Below are positions 53,578-62,507 of a DNA stretch of 64,000 nucleotides, in pieces (positions within the stretch are counted from its first letter, which is position 1; each line of letters opens with the position of its first letter). Position numbers and translations under genes: made by a program. The DNA is from RGIG9060 sp045645985 (GTDB lineage: Bacteria > Spirochaetota > Spirochaetia > Treponematales > Treponemataceae). The stretch spans positions 15,149 through 79,148 of the forward strand of contig JAZRJV010000033.1 of NCBI GenBank assembly GCA_045645985.1, given 5' to 3'. The notes beneath the pieces were generated by a model. The model was given only the letters and a program-made list of their open reading frames with translations, did no database searches and was not told the DNA's origin.

Positions 53578-54012
53578 TTAGTATACTCTTTGAACTTGAG
53601 CCATGTCATACAACATGCCATTTACTTCAACCTGAGGATTTACACCTCTTGTTGCTCCATCTACAACACCACTTACCAACTGACCAGCAACATCAATATC
53701 AACTGTTTTACCAATTACATTAACTGCTTCTGATGAATTTAACATATTAGCAAGTTTAGTAAATTCTGTGCTCATGTTTGTCATCTGCTCAAGAGATGAG
53801 AACTGTGCCATCTGAGCAATAAACTGAGTATTTTCCATTGGACTTGTTGGATCCTGGTTGGAAAGCTGAGCCAACAATAATTTCAAAAAATCATCCTTGC
53901 CCAATTCCTGACTTGCTGTACGCCCGTTTACTGCAATACTTTTGTTGAATGAGTTTACTGCATTTTGTGTTTGTAACTTTTCAGTAGCACTCATTGTAGT
54001 ATTAATATTCAT
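53578..54012 (-). CDS. flgD: Flagellar hook capping protein FlgD
   Basis: FlgD caps the growing hook and is discarded after assembly. The N-terminal signature LGKDDFLKLLLAQLSNQDPTSP-type stretch (here LGKDDFLKLLLAQLSNQDPT) and QFIAQMAQFSSLEQM are clear. At 144 residues it is short: it ends after the small TVDIDVAGQLVSGVVDG region, without the longer Ig-like domain of many FlgD proteins, as is usual in spirochaetes. The ATG at 54012 is chosen because AGAGGG lies six bases upstream; the longer frame to 54057 is not supported. Confidence 0.93.
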   Translation of the reverse strand: MNINTTMSATEKLQTQNAVNSFNKSIAVNGRTASQELGKDDFLKLLLAQLSNQDPTSPMENTQFIAQMAQFSSLEQMTNMSTEFTKLANMLNSSEAVNVIGKTVDIDVAGQLVSGVVDGATRGVNPQVEVNGMLYDMAQVQRVY

Positions 54013-54091
54013 AACACACCCTCTAAATAATTTCTCTTGTACAATACTTATCGACAAACAGAAATAAAACTTTCGTAAAAAATTATTTTTT

Positions 54092-55471
54092 TTACGCCAT
54101 CATATTAACTAGAGATGAACCATACGCGATTGTATCTCTAACTAATTCCATTCCGTAAGAATCTTCAACATATTCTGACAAATTTCTTTCATAATCGAAA
54201 CCATGAAAATTTCTTGAATCATCAAAATTTGAAGAATTTTCTTTACTGCTTCCAGACCAAGACAAATCAAAACCTGAAGTTTCAAAACCACTTGTATTAA
54301 AAGCCTGTTTTAAAGCATCCATACTTGATTTAAATGCATCGTAAGCTTCTTTTGTAGCAACTACGATTTTACCTGCAATTAACTTGTCGGAAAGTTCAAG
54401 TTGAATCTTAACACTTCCTAACTCGTCTGGATTCAAAACTAAATTGATAGTTCCGCTGTTGTTATCTTTTAACACCATTGAACCTGCTTTTACAAATTCG
54501 TAAGCATTATTTTGAATTTCTGAAGATAACATTGTAGAAAAATTTGAATTTTGAACTAAATTTGTGTTAACTGTTCCCTCAAACTGAATATTTTGCTGAC
54601 CATTCGGAGTAAGATTCATTGACATCTGTGCCGAATTATCACTTGTTTGAGTAATTGAAGTAACAAAATTTCCTTGGTCTTTTGCAAAAACTGAATTTGA
54701 CGCATCATCAATAGAAGTTCTTTCATCAATAACAGAAATTATAGGTTGCTTCTTTTTAGAATCCAACTTTTCTGATTTTGAAAACTCAAAAGAAACTTCT
54801 GTTGCAACTTCTTCTTGTGCCAAATTTGATAAATCTTGAACTTCTGTAGTTTTAGATGTTTCAACTTGACCAGTTAACATAGCAAATAAATCTTCTTGAG
54901 ATTTATCTTTTTCCAAAGAAAGTTCTTTTTCATCTTTTGAAACTAATTCTAAATTCTCAACCAAAGATTCTGATTTTGAATTTTCTGGTGAAGTTTTTAA
55001 AACTAAATCTTTTAAATCCATATTTTCAATTTCTAAATCCATTGGCAAAATTTCTTCTGAATTTTCAGCTAAATTTGCGTCCTCTTCTGAATTTATCAAA
55101 TATGATTCAAGATTTACTGTGAATTTACCTAAATTTTCGTTAGGCATAACTTCATCTACTTCTGTAACATTTTCTAAAGACAACAATAAATCTTCTTCAG
55201 AAAATAGATTTTCTTTTACAGAAATTTTCTGTTCTTTTTCTTGAGAATTTTCTTCGTTTTTTCCTTCCGTGGTGGGTTGAGTTGCTTTTTGCTCACTCTC
55301 AATTTTTTTATCAGATGAAGATGATTCATCTAATTCTTTTTGAGCTTTGCGTAATGCAACTTCAAATGAAGATTCGTCCTGAGAAGAACTGCTCGCTCCT
55401 TGAGATGTTCTTGGTTCTGCACTTTGAATTTGCGGTGCAACTGATTCAAGACGAAGGTTCAATGCCTGCAT
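54092..55471 (-). CDS. fliK: Flagellar hook-length control protein FliK (Tap1)
   Basis: FliK is secreted during hook growth and triggers the FlhB switch. The first 330 residues are an acidic, Ser/Glu-rich ruler-like region. The C-terminal Flg_hook domain is recognised by TINLVLNPDELGSVKIQLEL at about residues 345-364 and the following KIVVATKEAYDAFKSSMDAL. In treponemes this gene is called tap1 and stands directly before flgD, as here. AGGAGG lies before the ATG. Sequence identity is low in the family outside the C-terminal domain. Confidence 0.9.
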   Translation of the reverse strand: MQALNLRLESVAPQIQSAEPRTSQGASSSSQDESSFEVALRKAQKELDESSSSDKKIESEQKATQPTTEGKNEENSQEKEQKISVKENLFSEEDLLLSLENVTEVDEVMPNENLGKFTVNLESYLINSEEDANLAENSEEILPMDLEIENMDLKDLVLKTSPENSKSESLVENLELVSKDEKELSLEKDKSQEDLFAMLTGQVETSKTTEVQDLSNLAQEEVATEVSFEFSKSEKLDSKKKQPIISVIDERTSIDDASNSVFAKDQGNFVTSITQTSDNSAQMSMNLTPNGQQNIQFEGTVNTNLVQNSNFSTMLSSEIQNNAYEFVKAGSMVLKDNNSGTINLVLNPDELGSVKIQLELSDKLIAGKIVVATKEAYDAFKSSMDALKQAFNTSGFETSGFDLSWSGSSKENSSNFDDSRNFHGFDYERNLSEYVEDSYGMELVRDTIAYGSSLVNMMA

Positions 55472-55507
55472 GGCTAACCTCCTGAAATGGAAACACCGCG
55501 AGATTTT

Positions 55508-56140
55508 TTACTGCAAAGTTTTTGGTTTACTTACCATTTTTCGTTGAATTACTGCAACTCGGTCTGCTGGCATCAATGACATCCAATAAGCAACCATTGA
55601 AGTTGTTCCTTCAGCCTGAGCAATTTCTTCAACTTTGCGCAATGTATCGATTACATCTTGATCTTCCATTGCGTTTAAGATAGCAACCGCATTTTCAGGT
55701 GGCATACCTGTTAAATTCTTTGCATTTTGCACGATGTTTACTTCTCTATCATCGTACTTTTTCACTGTATTGTTGAATGTTTTTTCTCTTTCTTCTTGAG
55801 ATTTTCTTAAATCTTCTAATTCTTGAGAAATTTGGAGGTTCTGTTCTTCTAATTTTTTTAATGTTTCTTCGCGCTTATCTAATTCTTGAGAACGGATTTC
55901 TAAAGCTTCTAATCTTTTTTCTAATCTATCATCTTCTAAATCAGACATAAGTTCAGGATCTGGTTGTGTAATAGTTGTTGATGTTTGAGGCGATAAACCA
56001 AATAGTTTATATACAGGCGCAAACAGAGATTTTGCATTAACTACTCCAAGATAATCAAACCATAACAATCCAATTAAGATGAGAATAATTACTAAAAAAA
56101 ATAAAACTATTGTTTTGCCTAAACTTTTACTTCGTGACAC
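55508..56140 (-). CDS. flbB: Flagellar collar protein FlbB (MotE/MgtE_N-like)
   Basis: In Borrelia FlbB is a base protein of the spirochaete-specific periplasmic collar that positions stators. Here a transmembrane helix (residues about 9-30, IVLFFLVIILILIGLLWFDY) is followed by a coiled coil (about 70-130) and a MotE/MgtE_N-like end (LTGMPPENAVAILNAMEDQD, SLMPADRVAVIQRKM). The start is GTG at 56140, five bases after AGGAG; an in-frame ATG at 56164 lies before that element and is rejected. It is the first gene of the motility operon in this window. Confidence 0.85.
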   Translation of the reverse strand: MSRSKSLGKTIVLFFLVIILILIGLLWFDYLGVVNAKSLFAPVYKLFGLSPQTSTTITQPDPELMSDLEDDRLEKRLEALEIRSQELDKREETLKKLEEQNLQISQELEDLRKSQEEREKTFNNTVKKYDDREVNIVQNAKNLTGMPPENAVAILNAMEDQDVIDTLRKVEEIAQAEGTTSMVAYWMSLMPADRVAVIQRKMVSKPKTLQ

Positions 56141-56164
56141 AAGTTCTCCTAAAAATAAAATCAA

Positions 56165-56200
56165 AGTAAAGATACACTGTATTTCTAGTATATCTTTACT
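56165..56200 (-). terminator. Long inverted repeat after hexokinase gene, overlapping flbB promoter
   Basis: Arms at 56200-56188 and 56177-56165 pair over 13 bases with one G-U pair (minus strand AGTAAAGATATAC with GTGTATCTTTACT), around a 10-base loop. A T-rich tract follows. It is placed as a terminator for the hexokinase gene, but its upstream arm also contains the flbB -10 element, so it could act as an operator or 5' leader structure. Confidence 0.6.
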
Positions 56201-56215
56201 CGATTTTCAAGTCAA
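56187..56215 (-). promoter_or_regulatory. Housekeeping-type promoter of flbB-fliK-flgD-flgE
   Basis: On the minus strand TTGACT (56215-56210) and TATACT (56192-56187) are 17 bases apart, close to the sigma-70 consensus. The transcript would begin inside the inverted repeat. Borrelia motility core genes are known to use the housekeeping sigma factor, which agrees. Confidence 0.7.
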
Positions 56216-56218
56216 TAA

Positions 56219-57556
56219 TTATACAGCAGCAACTGCAGCACCTAAAGTAATTGGTGTGTCGATTGCTACAATTTCAAAATAAAGATTTCGTTGAACTGTT
56301 AAAACTTCGTTCAAATAGCCCCGTAATCTTGGTTGAAGATTGTGAGTTTTGAAGAAAGTAGTTCCGTCACAAGAAACGCAAACTGGCAAAGAAGGTTTTG
56401 TACCTTTTCCGCTTTTGATAACTGCAGCAGAAATAATTGCAGTTGATAATCTTGCTGAGCGTTCAACAAAAGCGTCCAAAATTAAATAAACGATATCTCT
56501 ATCATCTTGTGTTCCATTTTTCAAAATTCCACCTAAAACAGTTTCATCGTTAAATGGTTTGTACAAGAATTTATCAACATCGATAAGTTCAAGTTTTGAA
56601 AGTGAGTTAATTCCGTCAGCAACTGATTTTGAGAACAATCCATCTTTACAAGCAGCTTTTAACGCAATTAAAGAAACTGGTCCAAGATAAGCACCTGAAC
56701 ACATTTTTTCCATTACATAAAGTCCTGGTGTGTTTGCGTTTTTATCAAATTCGATATCAAATTCACTACGAGGAAGTTTATTGAATTTTCCTGATTCACA
56801 AACAACGATTTGACTTTCTGGTGCAGAATTTCCTTTTGAATCTTTTTGACCTGCGATTTTTGCGATTGGGTCAGAATCGATGTAAGCACCGTTCATTCCT
56901 GTTCCAAGAATAAATCCAACATAAGAACTGTATGAAACTCCGCCTGTAGCAGAAGAAGCACCTGCCAACAAAGCAGCAGTTGTATCATTTAACAAAGTGA
57001 TTTTTTCTGGACGATTCCAGCCGTGTTCTACCAAAGCATCACTTAAGCATTTTCCAACAAGTGAGCCTTCAACTTCTTTTGCTTTGATTTCTTTTGAAAA
57101 GTGAAGAACTTCGCCATCACCATCTGGAGTAATTCTCATTGCGTAAGAAAAACAGAATCCAATTTTACTTGCTTTATTTTTTAAATGTTCAAGATTATTT
57201 GCGATAGCATCAAAAAATTCTTTTTTAGAAAGTTCTCTTTCGATTCCAGGCATTGAAGTTTTTTCAAGTTCGCTAATTGATGGTTTTCCTTCTGCATCGA
57301 AAGTTACCAAACAAGAACGGAAGTTTGTTCCACCTGCATCAATAACGATAACTGTTTCATTTTTTGGAGATTCTGCCGGTGGCATTCCCCAAGTTGGAAT
57401 CATATCTTGTGCGGCTGACATAGAATCAAGATTTCCTGTTCCATTTTTCAAGCCTTCTTTCATATCGTATAAAAGACCGTCAATAACTGTATTGATGTCA
57501 TAACCAACAGGGCTAAATCCGTGTCGTCCTAAAAAAGCAGAAACAATTTCTTTCAT
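56219..57556 (-). CDS. hxk: Hexokinase (eukaryote-like family)
   Basis: Hexokinase phosphorylates glucose with ATP at the entry of glycolysis. The actin-like ATPase motifs are present: IDAGGTNFRSCLV near 72 (phosphate 1), TLLNDTTAALLAG near 190 (catalytic Asp) and GFILGTGMNGAYI near 213. VCVSCDGTTFFKTH near 393 is the adenosine motif. Its length of 445 residues fits the hexokinase rather than the roughly 320-residue bacterial glucokinase family; a hexokinase of this type occurs in T. pallidum. AAGGA lies nine bases before the ATG, with its own promoter upstream. Confidence 0.93.
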   Translation of the reverse strand: MKEIVSAFLGRHGFSPVGYDINTVIDGLLYDMKEGLKNGTGNLDSMSAAQDMIPTWGMPPAESPKNETVIVIDAGGTNFRSCLVTFDAEGKPSISELEKTSMPGIERELSKKEFFDAIANNLEHLKNKASKIGFCFSYAMRITPDGDGEVLHFSKEIKAKEVEGSLVGKCLSDALVEHGWNRPEKITLLNDTTAALLAGASSATGGVSYSSYVGFILGTGMNGAYIDSDPIAKIAGQKDSKGNSAPESQIVVCESGKFNKLPRSEFDIEFDKNANTPGLYVMEKMCSGAYLGPVSLIALKAACKDGLFSKSVADGINSLSKLELIDVDKFLYKPFNDETVLGGILKNGTQDDRDIVYLILDAFVERSARLSTAIISAAVIKSGKGTKPSLPVCVSCDGTTFFKTHNLQPRLRGYLNEVLTVQRNLYFEIVAIDTPITLGAAVAAV

Positions 57557-57603
57557 ATTTTATTTTCCTTAAAAACGATTTAATCAAAAAATGATTTGAA
57601 TAC

Positions 57604-57632
57604 ATTTTAACAGATTTTTTGAGAGTACGCAA
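57604..57632 (-). promoter_or_regulatory. Housekeeping-type promoter of hexokinase gene
   Basis: On the minus strand TTGCGT (57632-57627) and TAAAAT (57609-57604) are separated by 17 bases, about 48 bases before the ATG. Confidence 0.6.
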
Positions 57633-57639
57633 TTAAAAT

Positions 57640-59397
57640 TTATTTTATTAGAGAATCTAATTGAGCATTTAATTCAGTTAATTTTGAATTTTCAGGATTG
57701 AGAGCAACAACTTGGCGTAAATAATATTGCGCTTTGCGATAATCAGCTTTATCAAAATAATATTTGTAAAGTGAAAACAAAGCATCTGGATTTCGAGGAT
57801 TTGCTGTCAAAGATAAACGCAAATCAGAAAGTTTTTCTTCTTCATTTGCTGAAATTCGGCTTTTTTCGTAATAAAAATCACTTTTTGCTTTTCCAGAATA
57901 AATTGAAATTGCTCTTTGTATCAAACTGAAAGCTTCAGCTTTTTTGCCTTCTGCAATTAAAACTTGAACGGTTGCAAGTTCTAAAAGTGAAGATTCGATT
58001 TTCATTGTTTTTAATAAATTTATTGAATTTCTAGCTTCACTGGCCAAGCCCATTTGAATACAACTTTTAATATGTTGAAGCAAAATTTCTGTAGAGTAAT
58101 TATTTTTGTTTATCAATGTAGAACTTAAATTATAAGCATCATTCCAATTTTCTGAATTGATATATTCTGATATTAAAAGTTCTTGAGCTTGTGCATTTTC
58201 TGGCTCTTTTTGCAAAATTGTATCCAAAACATCTTTTAATGTTCTTTGCCCAATTTTTTGCCTTGAAGTTGCCATAATTGAAGCAGCCATAAGTAAAATA
58301 TCAATATCATCAGGATAAAGATTTAACGCTATTTGCATTGTACTAGATGCAGATGAAATATTTTTATTCCAATCTCGTTGTAATTCAGCTCTTAACAAAA
58401 GATAATCTTTATTTGTGTTATCATTTCTAGCATAAACATCAAGCAAAGATGAAACATTAAGATATTCACCTTTTTTCATGAGGATTTTTGCACGAAGCAA
58501 AATAAAATCCATATTATCGGGTTCTTGTTGTAACACACGAATAACATATTGTTCGGCAGCTTGTAAATTTCCTGAATTAAAGCTTGAAATCGCTAAAACT
58601 TTTAACATCTCTGTATTATCAGGATTTTCTTGAATAATTTTTTTTGAAATTTTATCAGCTAACTCATTCTCATTATTTCTTATTAAACAATTTGCGTAAA
58701 CTTGATTCATTGTAAGACAAGAATCGTCAATTAAATAAGCTTTTTCAAAAAATTGCATCGCTTCAAAATCACGATTTTGTCTGTAAAAAAGCAAAGCTAA
58801 CAAATAATTTGCCAAAAATGAATCGCTATAAAGAGATAAGGCTTCTTTTAACGAAGTTTCCGATTCTTGATAATAATTTTTTAACGAAGGTGCAGTTATC
58901 AAAACCAAAGAAGGAAGTGTCAATTCTAAAAAATCAGAAGTTCCTACACTAAAATCATAAACACCTTTTTTGGCAGAATTTAACGCTGCAGTATAATTAT
59001 TTTCAAAATCAACAGGAGGTATTGGCCAAGATAGTTTTTCCGATGGGTAAACTATGCTCATAATACCAGAAATAACATTTAATAAAATAATTTGTTGATT
59101 ATTATAAACTTGGTCAGGACTTCGTAATTCTGAAGCCGCAGTTTTTAACGAGGACAAAGTTCCTTTTTCAATTAAATTTAATGTAGATTTTTTTATATCG
59201 GGAAAGTTTCCTAAATTTTCAGGCTTTGGTGGAATTACAGGAACTGTAAGTTGAACAGCTTGCTCTTCTAACGGTGGCGAAACAGGTGTAACTTCAACAG
59301 GAACAGAAGTCTCAACCTCTGGAACAGACTTACAAGAAAATGAGAAAATTAATAATATTGAAGCAACACAGAATATTGTGCTTCTTAATTTTATCAT
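57640..59397 (-). CDS. TPR-repeat lipoprotein
   Basis: The N-terminus is a lipoprotein signal with a spirochaete-type lipobox ending FSFSC at residue 22. A Pro/Val-rich spacer leads to many TPR units filling residues 150-580, such as SFLANYLLALLFYRQNRDFE, AISSFNSGNLQAAEQYV and LFSLYKYYFDKADYRKAQYY. It is probably anchored to a membrane facing the periplasm. It overlaps the upstream small membrane gene by four bases (ATGA). No catalytic part is seen. The similar use of TPR lipoproteins elsewhere in the window suggests an envelope-scaffold role. Confidence 0.82.
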   Translation of the reverse strand: MIKLRSTIFCVASILLIFSFSCKSVPEVETSVPVEVTPVSPPLEEQAVQLTVPVIPPKPENLGNFPDIKKSTLNLIEKGTLSSLKTAASELRSPDQVYNNQQIILLNVISGIMSIVYPSEKLSWPIPPVDFENNYTAALNSAKKGVYDFSVGTSDFLELTLPSLVLITAPSLKNYYQESETSLKEALSLYSDSFLANYLLALLFYRQNRDFEAMQFFEKAYLIDDSCLTMNQVYANCLIRNNENELADKISKKIIQENPDNTEMLKVLAISSFNSGNLQAAEQYVIRVLQQEPDNMDFILLRAKILMKKGEYLNVSSLLDVYARNDNTNKDYLLLRAELQRDWNKNISSASSTMQIALNLYPDDIDILLMAASIMATSRQKIGQRTLKDVLDTILQKEPENAQAQELLISEYINSENWNDAYNLSSTLINKNNYSTEILLQHIKSCIQMGLASEARNSINLLKTMKIESSLLELATVQVLIAEGKKAEAFSLIQRAISIYSGKAKSDFYYEKSRISANEEEKLSDLRLSLTANPRNPDALFSLYKYYFDKADYRKAQYYLRQVVALNPENSKLTELNAQLDSLIK

Positions 59398-59972
59398 TCA
59401 GAATCCTCGTTGTTATTAACTTTATCTTGCTTTATTAAATTGTGATGTTGGATAAAATATGATGTAACTAAAGCGCCGCCACATAAAACAAATAAAAGTG
59501 GCCATAACTTACTAGCAATAGAAACAAAACTTGTTTTTATAATACCAACAGAAAAAAGCATAAAAAATACACCAAAAAAGATAATTGTTAATGCTGGAAT
59601 TAAATATATCGCTTTAATCTTTTTATCTTTATATAATGAAAATAAAATTAATCCAAAACCAAAAATAATTATGAATGAAGGCCAAATATTTTTTACTGAA
59701 TATGGCAAAAAACCAACATCAATCATTCCTATGATAACAGAAATCAACATTAACACCATAGAAATAAACATCAACCAAGTTTTTGAAGAGTTTAATAATT
59801 CAACAAATAAGATAAAAGCACCAAGAATAAATAGAATTACGCCTCTAAACAAAAAAATACTTTGAGGATTTTTTGCAAAATATCCAGTTAACAAAAGAAT
59901 ACCTGTAAATATCAATAAAAGTCCTATAACAAGAACTATATTAATTTTAATATTTTTATTCAAAAATTTCAT
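59394..59972 (-). CDS. Small multi-pass membrane protein (LiaF-like transmembrane region)
   Basis: About six hydrophobic segments fill 192 residues, arranged in pairs (VLVIGLLLIFTGILLLTGYF, IFLFRGVILFILGAFILFVE, WPSFIIIFGFGLILFSLY, LWPLLFVLCGGALVTSYFI). The repeated W-P-ll-f-GlgL pattern is typical of DUF5668/LiaI-LiaF type membrane regions. The tail is acidic. AAGGA lies before the ATG. It is translationally coupled to the TPR lipoprotein and divergent from the gene at 60018. Function unknown. Confidence 0.75.
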   Translation of the reverse strand: MKFLNKNIKINIVLVIGLLLIFTGILLLTGYFAKNPQSIFLFRGVILFILGAFILFVELLNSSKTWLMFISMVLMLISVIIGMIDVGFLPYSVKNIWPSFIIIFGFGLILFSLYKDKKIKAIYLIPALTIIFFGVFFMLFSVGIIKTSFVSIASKLWPLLFVLCGGALVTSYFIQHHNLIKQDKVNNNEDSE

Positions 59973-59981
59973 TATTTATCC

Positions 59982-60011
59982 TTGTAATTTATCAATTAGA
60001 TTTATTATAAT
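59982..60011 (+). promoter_or_regulatory. Housekeeping-type promoter for the envelope cluster
   Basis: TTGTAA (59982-59987) and TATAAT (60006-60011) are separated by 18 bases. The -10 ends seven bases before the ATG at 60018, so transcription would begin at or next to the start codon. Confidence 0.6.
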
Positions 60012-60017
60012 GCAATT

Positions 60018-61052
60018 ATGCTACATCTTAATAAAATATCATTTTTTGCTATTTGTGTATATATTTTATTTGCATTTTCTTGCACACAAGAATCATCAAT
60101 AAGCAAAAATCAAAAAGAATTATTTACTCTTTTGGAAAAAGAAAAATCAAATCCGCAAAGTTCGTTTTCAATTATAAATCAAATTGCAGATTCTTTCAGA
60201 TACCAAAATGATAATCAAAGTTTAATTCTTTTCCTTACAGATTTTGTTGAAAAAAATCCTGAAAATCCATATAACTCTTATTGGCTACTTCTAACAGCTT
60301 ACACATACATGCAAGAAAACGCAGATTCAGTTGCAGAATATTACTTTGACAGAATTATTCAAAACTACGACGACTTACTTGTAAAAGGAAAATCCGTTCA
60401 TGTTTTGTGTTTGCAAAACTTAATTCAAATCAGTACATCCTCTGATAATAGAATATACTATTTTAACCAGTTGATTACAAGATTTCCTGATGAAGTTAAC
60501 ATAACAGAACTTTACATGAGACAAGCAATCGAGTATGAAAAAATCGGAGACTGGGAACAAGCATTGAATACATACTCATTGTTTTTGGAACGCCCTGATG
60601 CAACAACAATTCAGATTGCAGGAATTCCAGATGCGTACAATCGAGCCCGAAAGTTAATTGACTTTAACAATTCACCAAAAGATTGGACTTTTGAAAGTTT
60701 GGAAGCCTTAGAAAAAGCTGTAAAAAATGCAATTTCCCGATATAGTTCAACTTTACTTGATAAATATCGTTCTAAAGTAAACTTTTTTGCTATGTCATGG
60801 AAGCAAGAAGAAACAGATACAAACAGCCAAAAAATCTTCTCTATGAAAGATTACATGCGAGGAAACAGAATTCGATATTCTGCAAAACTTGATGAATCTT
60901 CAAATCCAAATGAAGCATATCTTAGAACAACTGGATGGAGTCAATACATCAATCTTTGGTATTTATACTTTAGAAAAGTAAACTTTCCACTTGACCCAGA
61001 AATCCACGGAAGATGGGAATGGGCTGGAATTTATTTTGGTGAGAAACTTTAA
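60018..61052 (+). CDS. TPR-like lipoprotein of unknown function
   Basis: The signal sequence ends in a spirochaete lipobox, LFAFSC, with Cys at residue 22. Helical repeats follow at about 35-210 (YNSYWLLLTAYTYMQENADS, MRQAIEYEKIGDWEQALNTY), similar to BamD/outer-membrane assembly TPR proteins but without a clear match. The last 110 residues are different in character and end in aromatic-rich sequence (HGRWEWAGIYFGEKL). There is no Shine-Dalgarno sequence and the gene may be leaderless. Its stop shares one base with the next start. Confidence 0.8.
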   Translation: MLHLNKISFFAICVYILFAFSCTQESSISKNQKELFTLLEKEKSNPQSSFSIINQIADSFRYQNDNQSLILFLTDFVEKNPENPYNSYWLLLTAYTYMQENADSVAEYYFDRIIQNYDDLLVKGKSVHVLCLQNLIQISTSSDNRIYYFNQLITRFPDEVNITELYMRQAIEYEKIGDWEQALNTYSLFLERPDATTIQIAGIPDAYNRARKLIDFNNSPKDWTFESLEALEKAVKNAISRYSSTLLDKYRSKVNFFAMSWKQEETDTNSQKIFSMKDYMRGNRIRYSAKLDESSNPNEAYLRTTGWSQYINLWYLYFRKVNFPLDPEIHGRWEWAGIYFGEKL

Positions 61053-62437
61053 TGAAACAAATTTTTACACATAAAACGATTCTCAAAAAAACCTTCTCTA
61101 TTTTGCTGATTTTTATTTTTTTAGGAAATTTAACTTGTCAAGAAATTGATAATTCAGAAAATCTTGTTACAGAAACTGAAATTACAAATCAAGAAAATAA
61201 TTCAGAGCAAGAAGTAAAAATCCTTCAGCAAGAAAATAATTTGAAACAAGAAAATGCGACTTCTCAAATAATTGAAAAAAAATTGATTCTAAACAAAGAT
61301 TACAGCAAAAATTCTTTGGTGCAAAAACAAATTGAACAATACACAAGCAATTTTGCAAAAGATTGGCTAAATTCTGTAATGACTGAATCTTTAAAATATC
61401 GCGCTTATGTTCAAAAAGTTCTTGCAGAAAATAATTTACCACAGGAATTGCAATATCTACCTGTAATTGAATCAAGTTACAAAATTTCTGCTCTTTCAAA
61501 ATCTGGTGCCTACGGAATATGGCAATTTATGAAAAACAGTATTGCGCCTTTCAATATTCGCGTAAATACTTGGATGGACGAAAGAAAAGATCCTTGGCTT
61601 TCCACAAATGCCGCTGTAAAAAAATTAAAAGAAAACTACGATTATCTTGGAAGTTGGGAATTAGCTTTAGCAGCCTACAACTGCGGACTTGGAGCAATTA
61701 ACAGAACTATCAAAAAAGCTGGAAAATCTGATTTTTGGTATTTAGCAAACAATGGATTTTTAAAAGCTGAAACAAAAAATTATGTTCCAAAATTTATCGC
61801 TATTTGCACGATTTTAGAGAACAAAGAAAAATACGGCTTAGAATTTCCAGAACCAAATTTGCAAACTGATAACAGCGTAACTTTTGAAGAAATTTCTGTA
61901 AATCGTTCAATCGATTTAGGAATTTTAGCAGAAAAATCTGATATAGAAAAAGAACTTTTAACTTTTTACAATCCTTCGCTTTTTTATAATGTAACTCCGC
62001 CTGACACAACTTACAAATTGCGTGTTCCTCAAGAAAAATTACAGGAAGTAAAAAATCTTTTAGAAAGTTCAAATCTTCCATTGATAAAATATCATGTTTA
62101 CACAGTAAAATCAGGGGATTCTTTGTACGCACTTTCAAAACATTACGAAATTCCAGTTACAGAAATTCAGCGAGTAAACAAAATAAATGGAACAATCATC
62201 AAAATTGGACAAAAACTTATGATTCCAGCCATAAAAGATGTGGCAAAATTCACTGGAGCAAAACAACCAGAAAAAGTTGTATTTAACGGAACGCATAAAG
62301 TTACCGAAAAAGACACCTTGTGGAATTTATCGTTAAAGTACAATGTTCAAGTTGAAGTTCTTGCAGAAGAAAATAATATGAAAATTGATGATATTTTGCG
62401 TATAGGTTCTAGCATAAAAGTGCCGATAATAGAATGA
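61052..62437 (+). CDS. mltD: Membrane-bound lytic transglycosylase with two LysM domains (MltD type)
   Basis: The enzyme cleaves peptidoglycan to leave anhydro-muropeptides. A signal sequence (residues 1-29, ending LGNLTC, possibly a lipobox) leads to a Gln/Glu-rich linker. The transglycosylase domain spans about 125-260, with the catalytic Glu in LPVIESSY, the SGAYGIWQFM motif and AAYNCGLGAI. Two LysM domains follow at about 348-392 (YTVKSGDSLYALSKHYEI) and 411-460. TAATG coupling links it to the upstream lipoprotein. The neighbours suggest periplasmic cell-wall remodelling. Confidence 0.92.
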   Translation: MKQIFTHKTILKKTFSILLIFIFLGNLTCQEIDNSENLVTETEITNQENNSEQEVKILQQENNLKQENATSQIIEKKLILNKDYSKNSLVQKQIEQYTSNFAKDWLNSVMTESLKYRAYVQKVLAENNLPQELQYLPVIESSYKISALSKSGAYGIWQFMKNSIAPFNIRVNTWMDERKDPWLSTNAAVKKLKENYDYLGSWELALAAYNCGLGAINRTIKKAGKSDFWYLANNGFLKAETKNYVPKFIAICTILENKEKYGLEFPEPNLQTDNSVTFEEISVNRSIDLGILAEKSDIEKELLTFYNPSLFYNVTPPDTTYKLRVPQEKLQEVKNLLESSNLPLIKYHVYTVKSGDSLYALSKHYEIPVTEIQRVNKINGTIIKIGQKLMIPAIKDVAKFTGAKQPEKVVFNGTHKVTEKDTLWNLSLKYNVQVEVLAEENNMKIDDILRIGSSIKVPIIE

Positions 62438-62507
62438 GGTCTTTCAAATTTTTGTAACTTTTGAACATCCTCGCGCATTAAATCTCGGAGGAACTTTTAA
62501 TAGTTTT

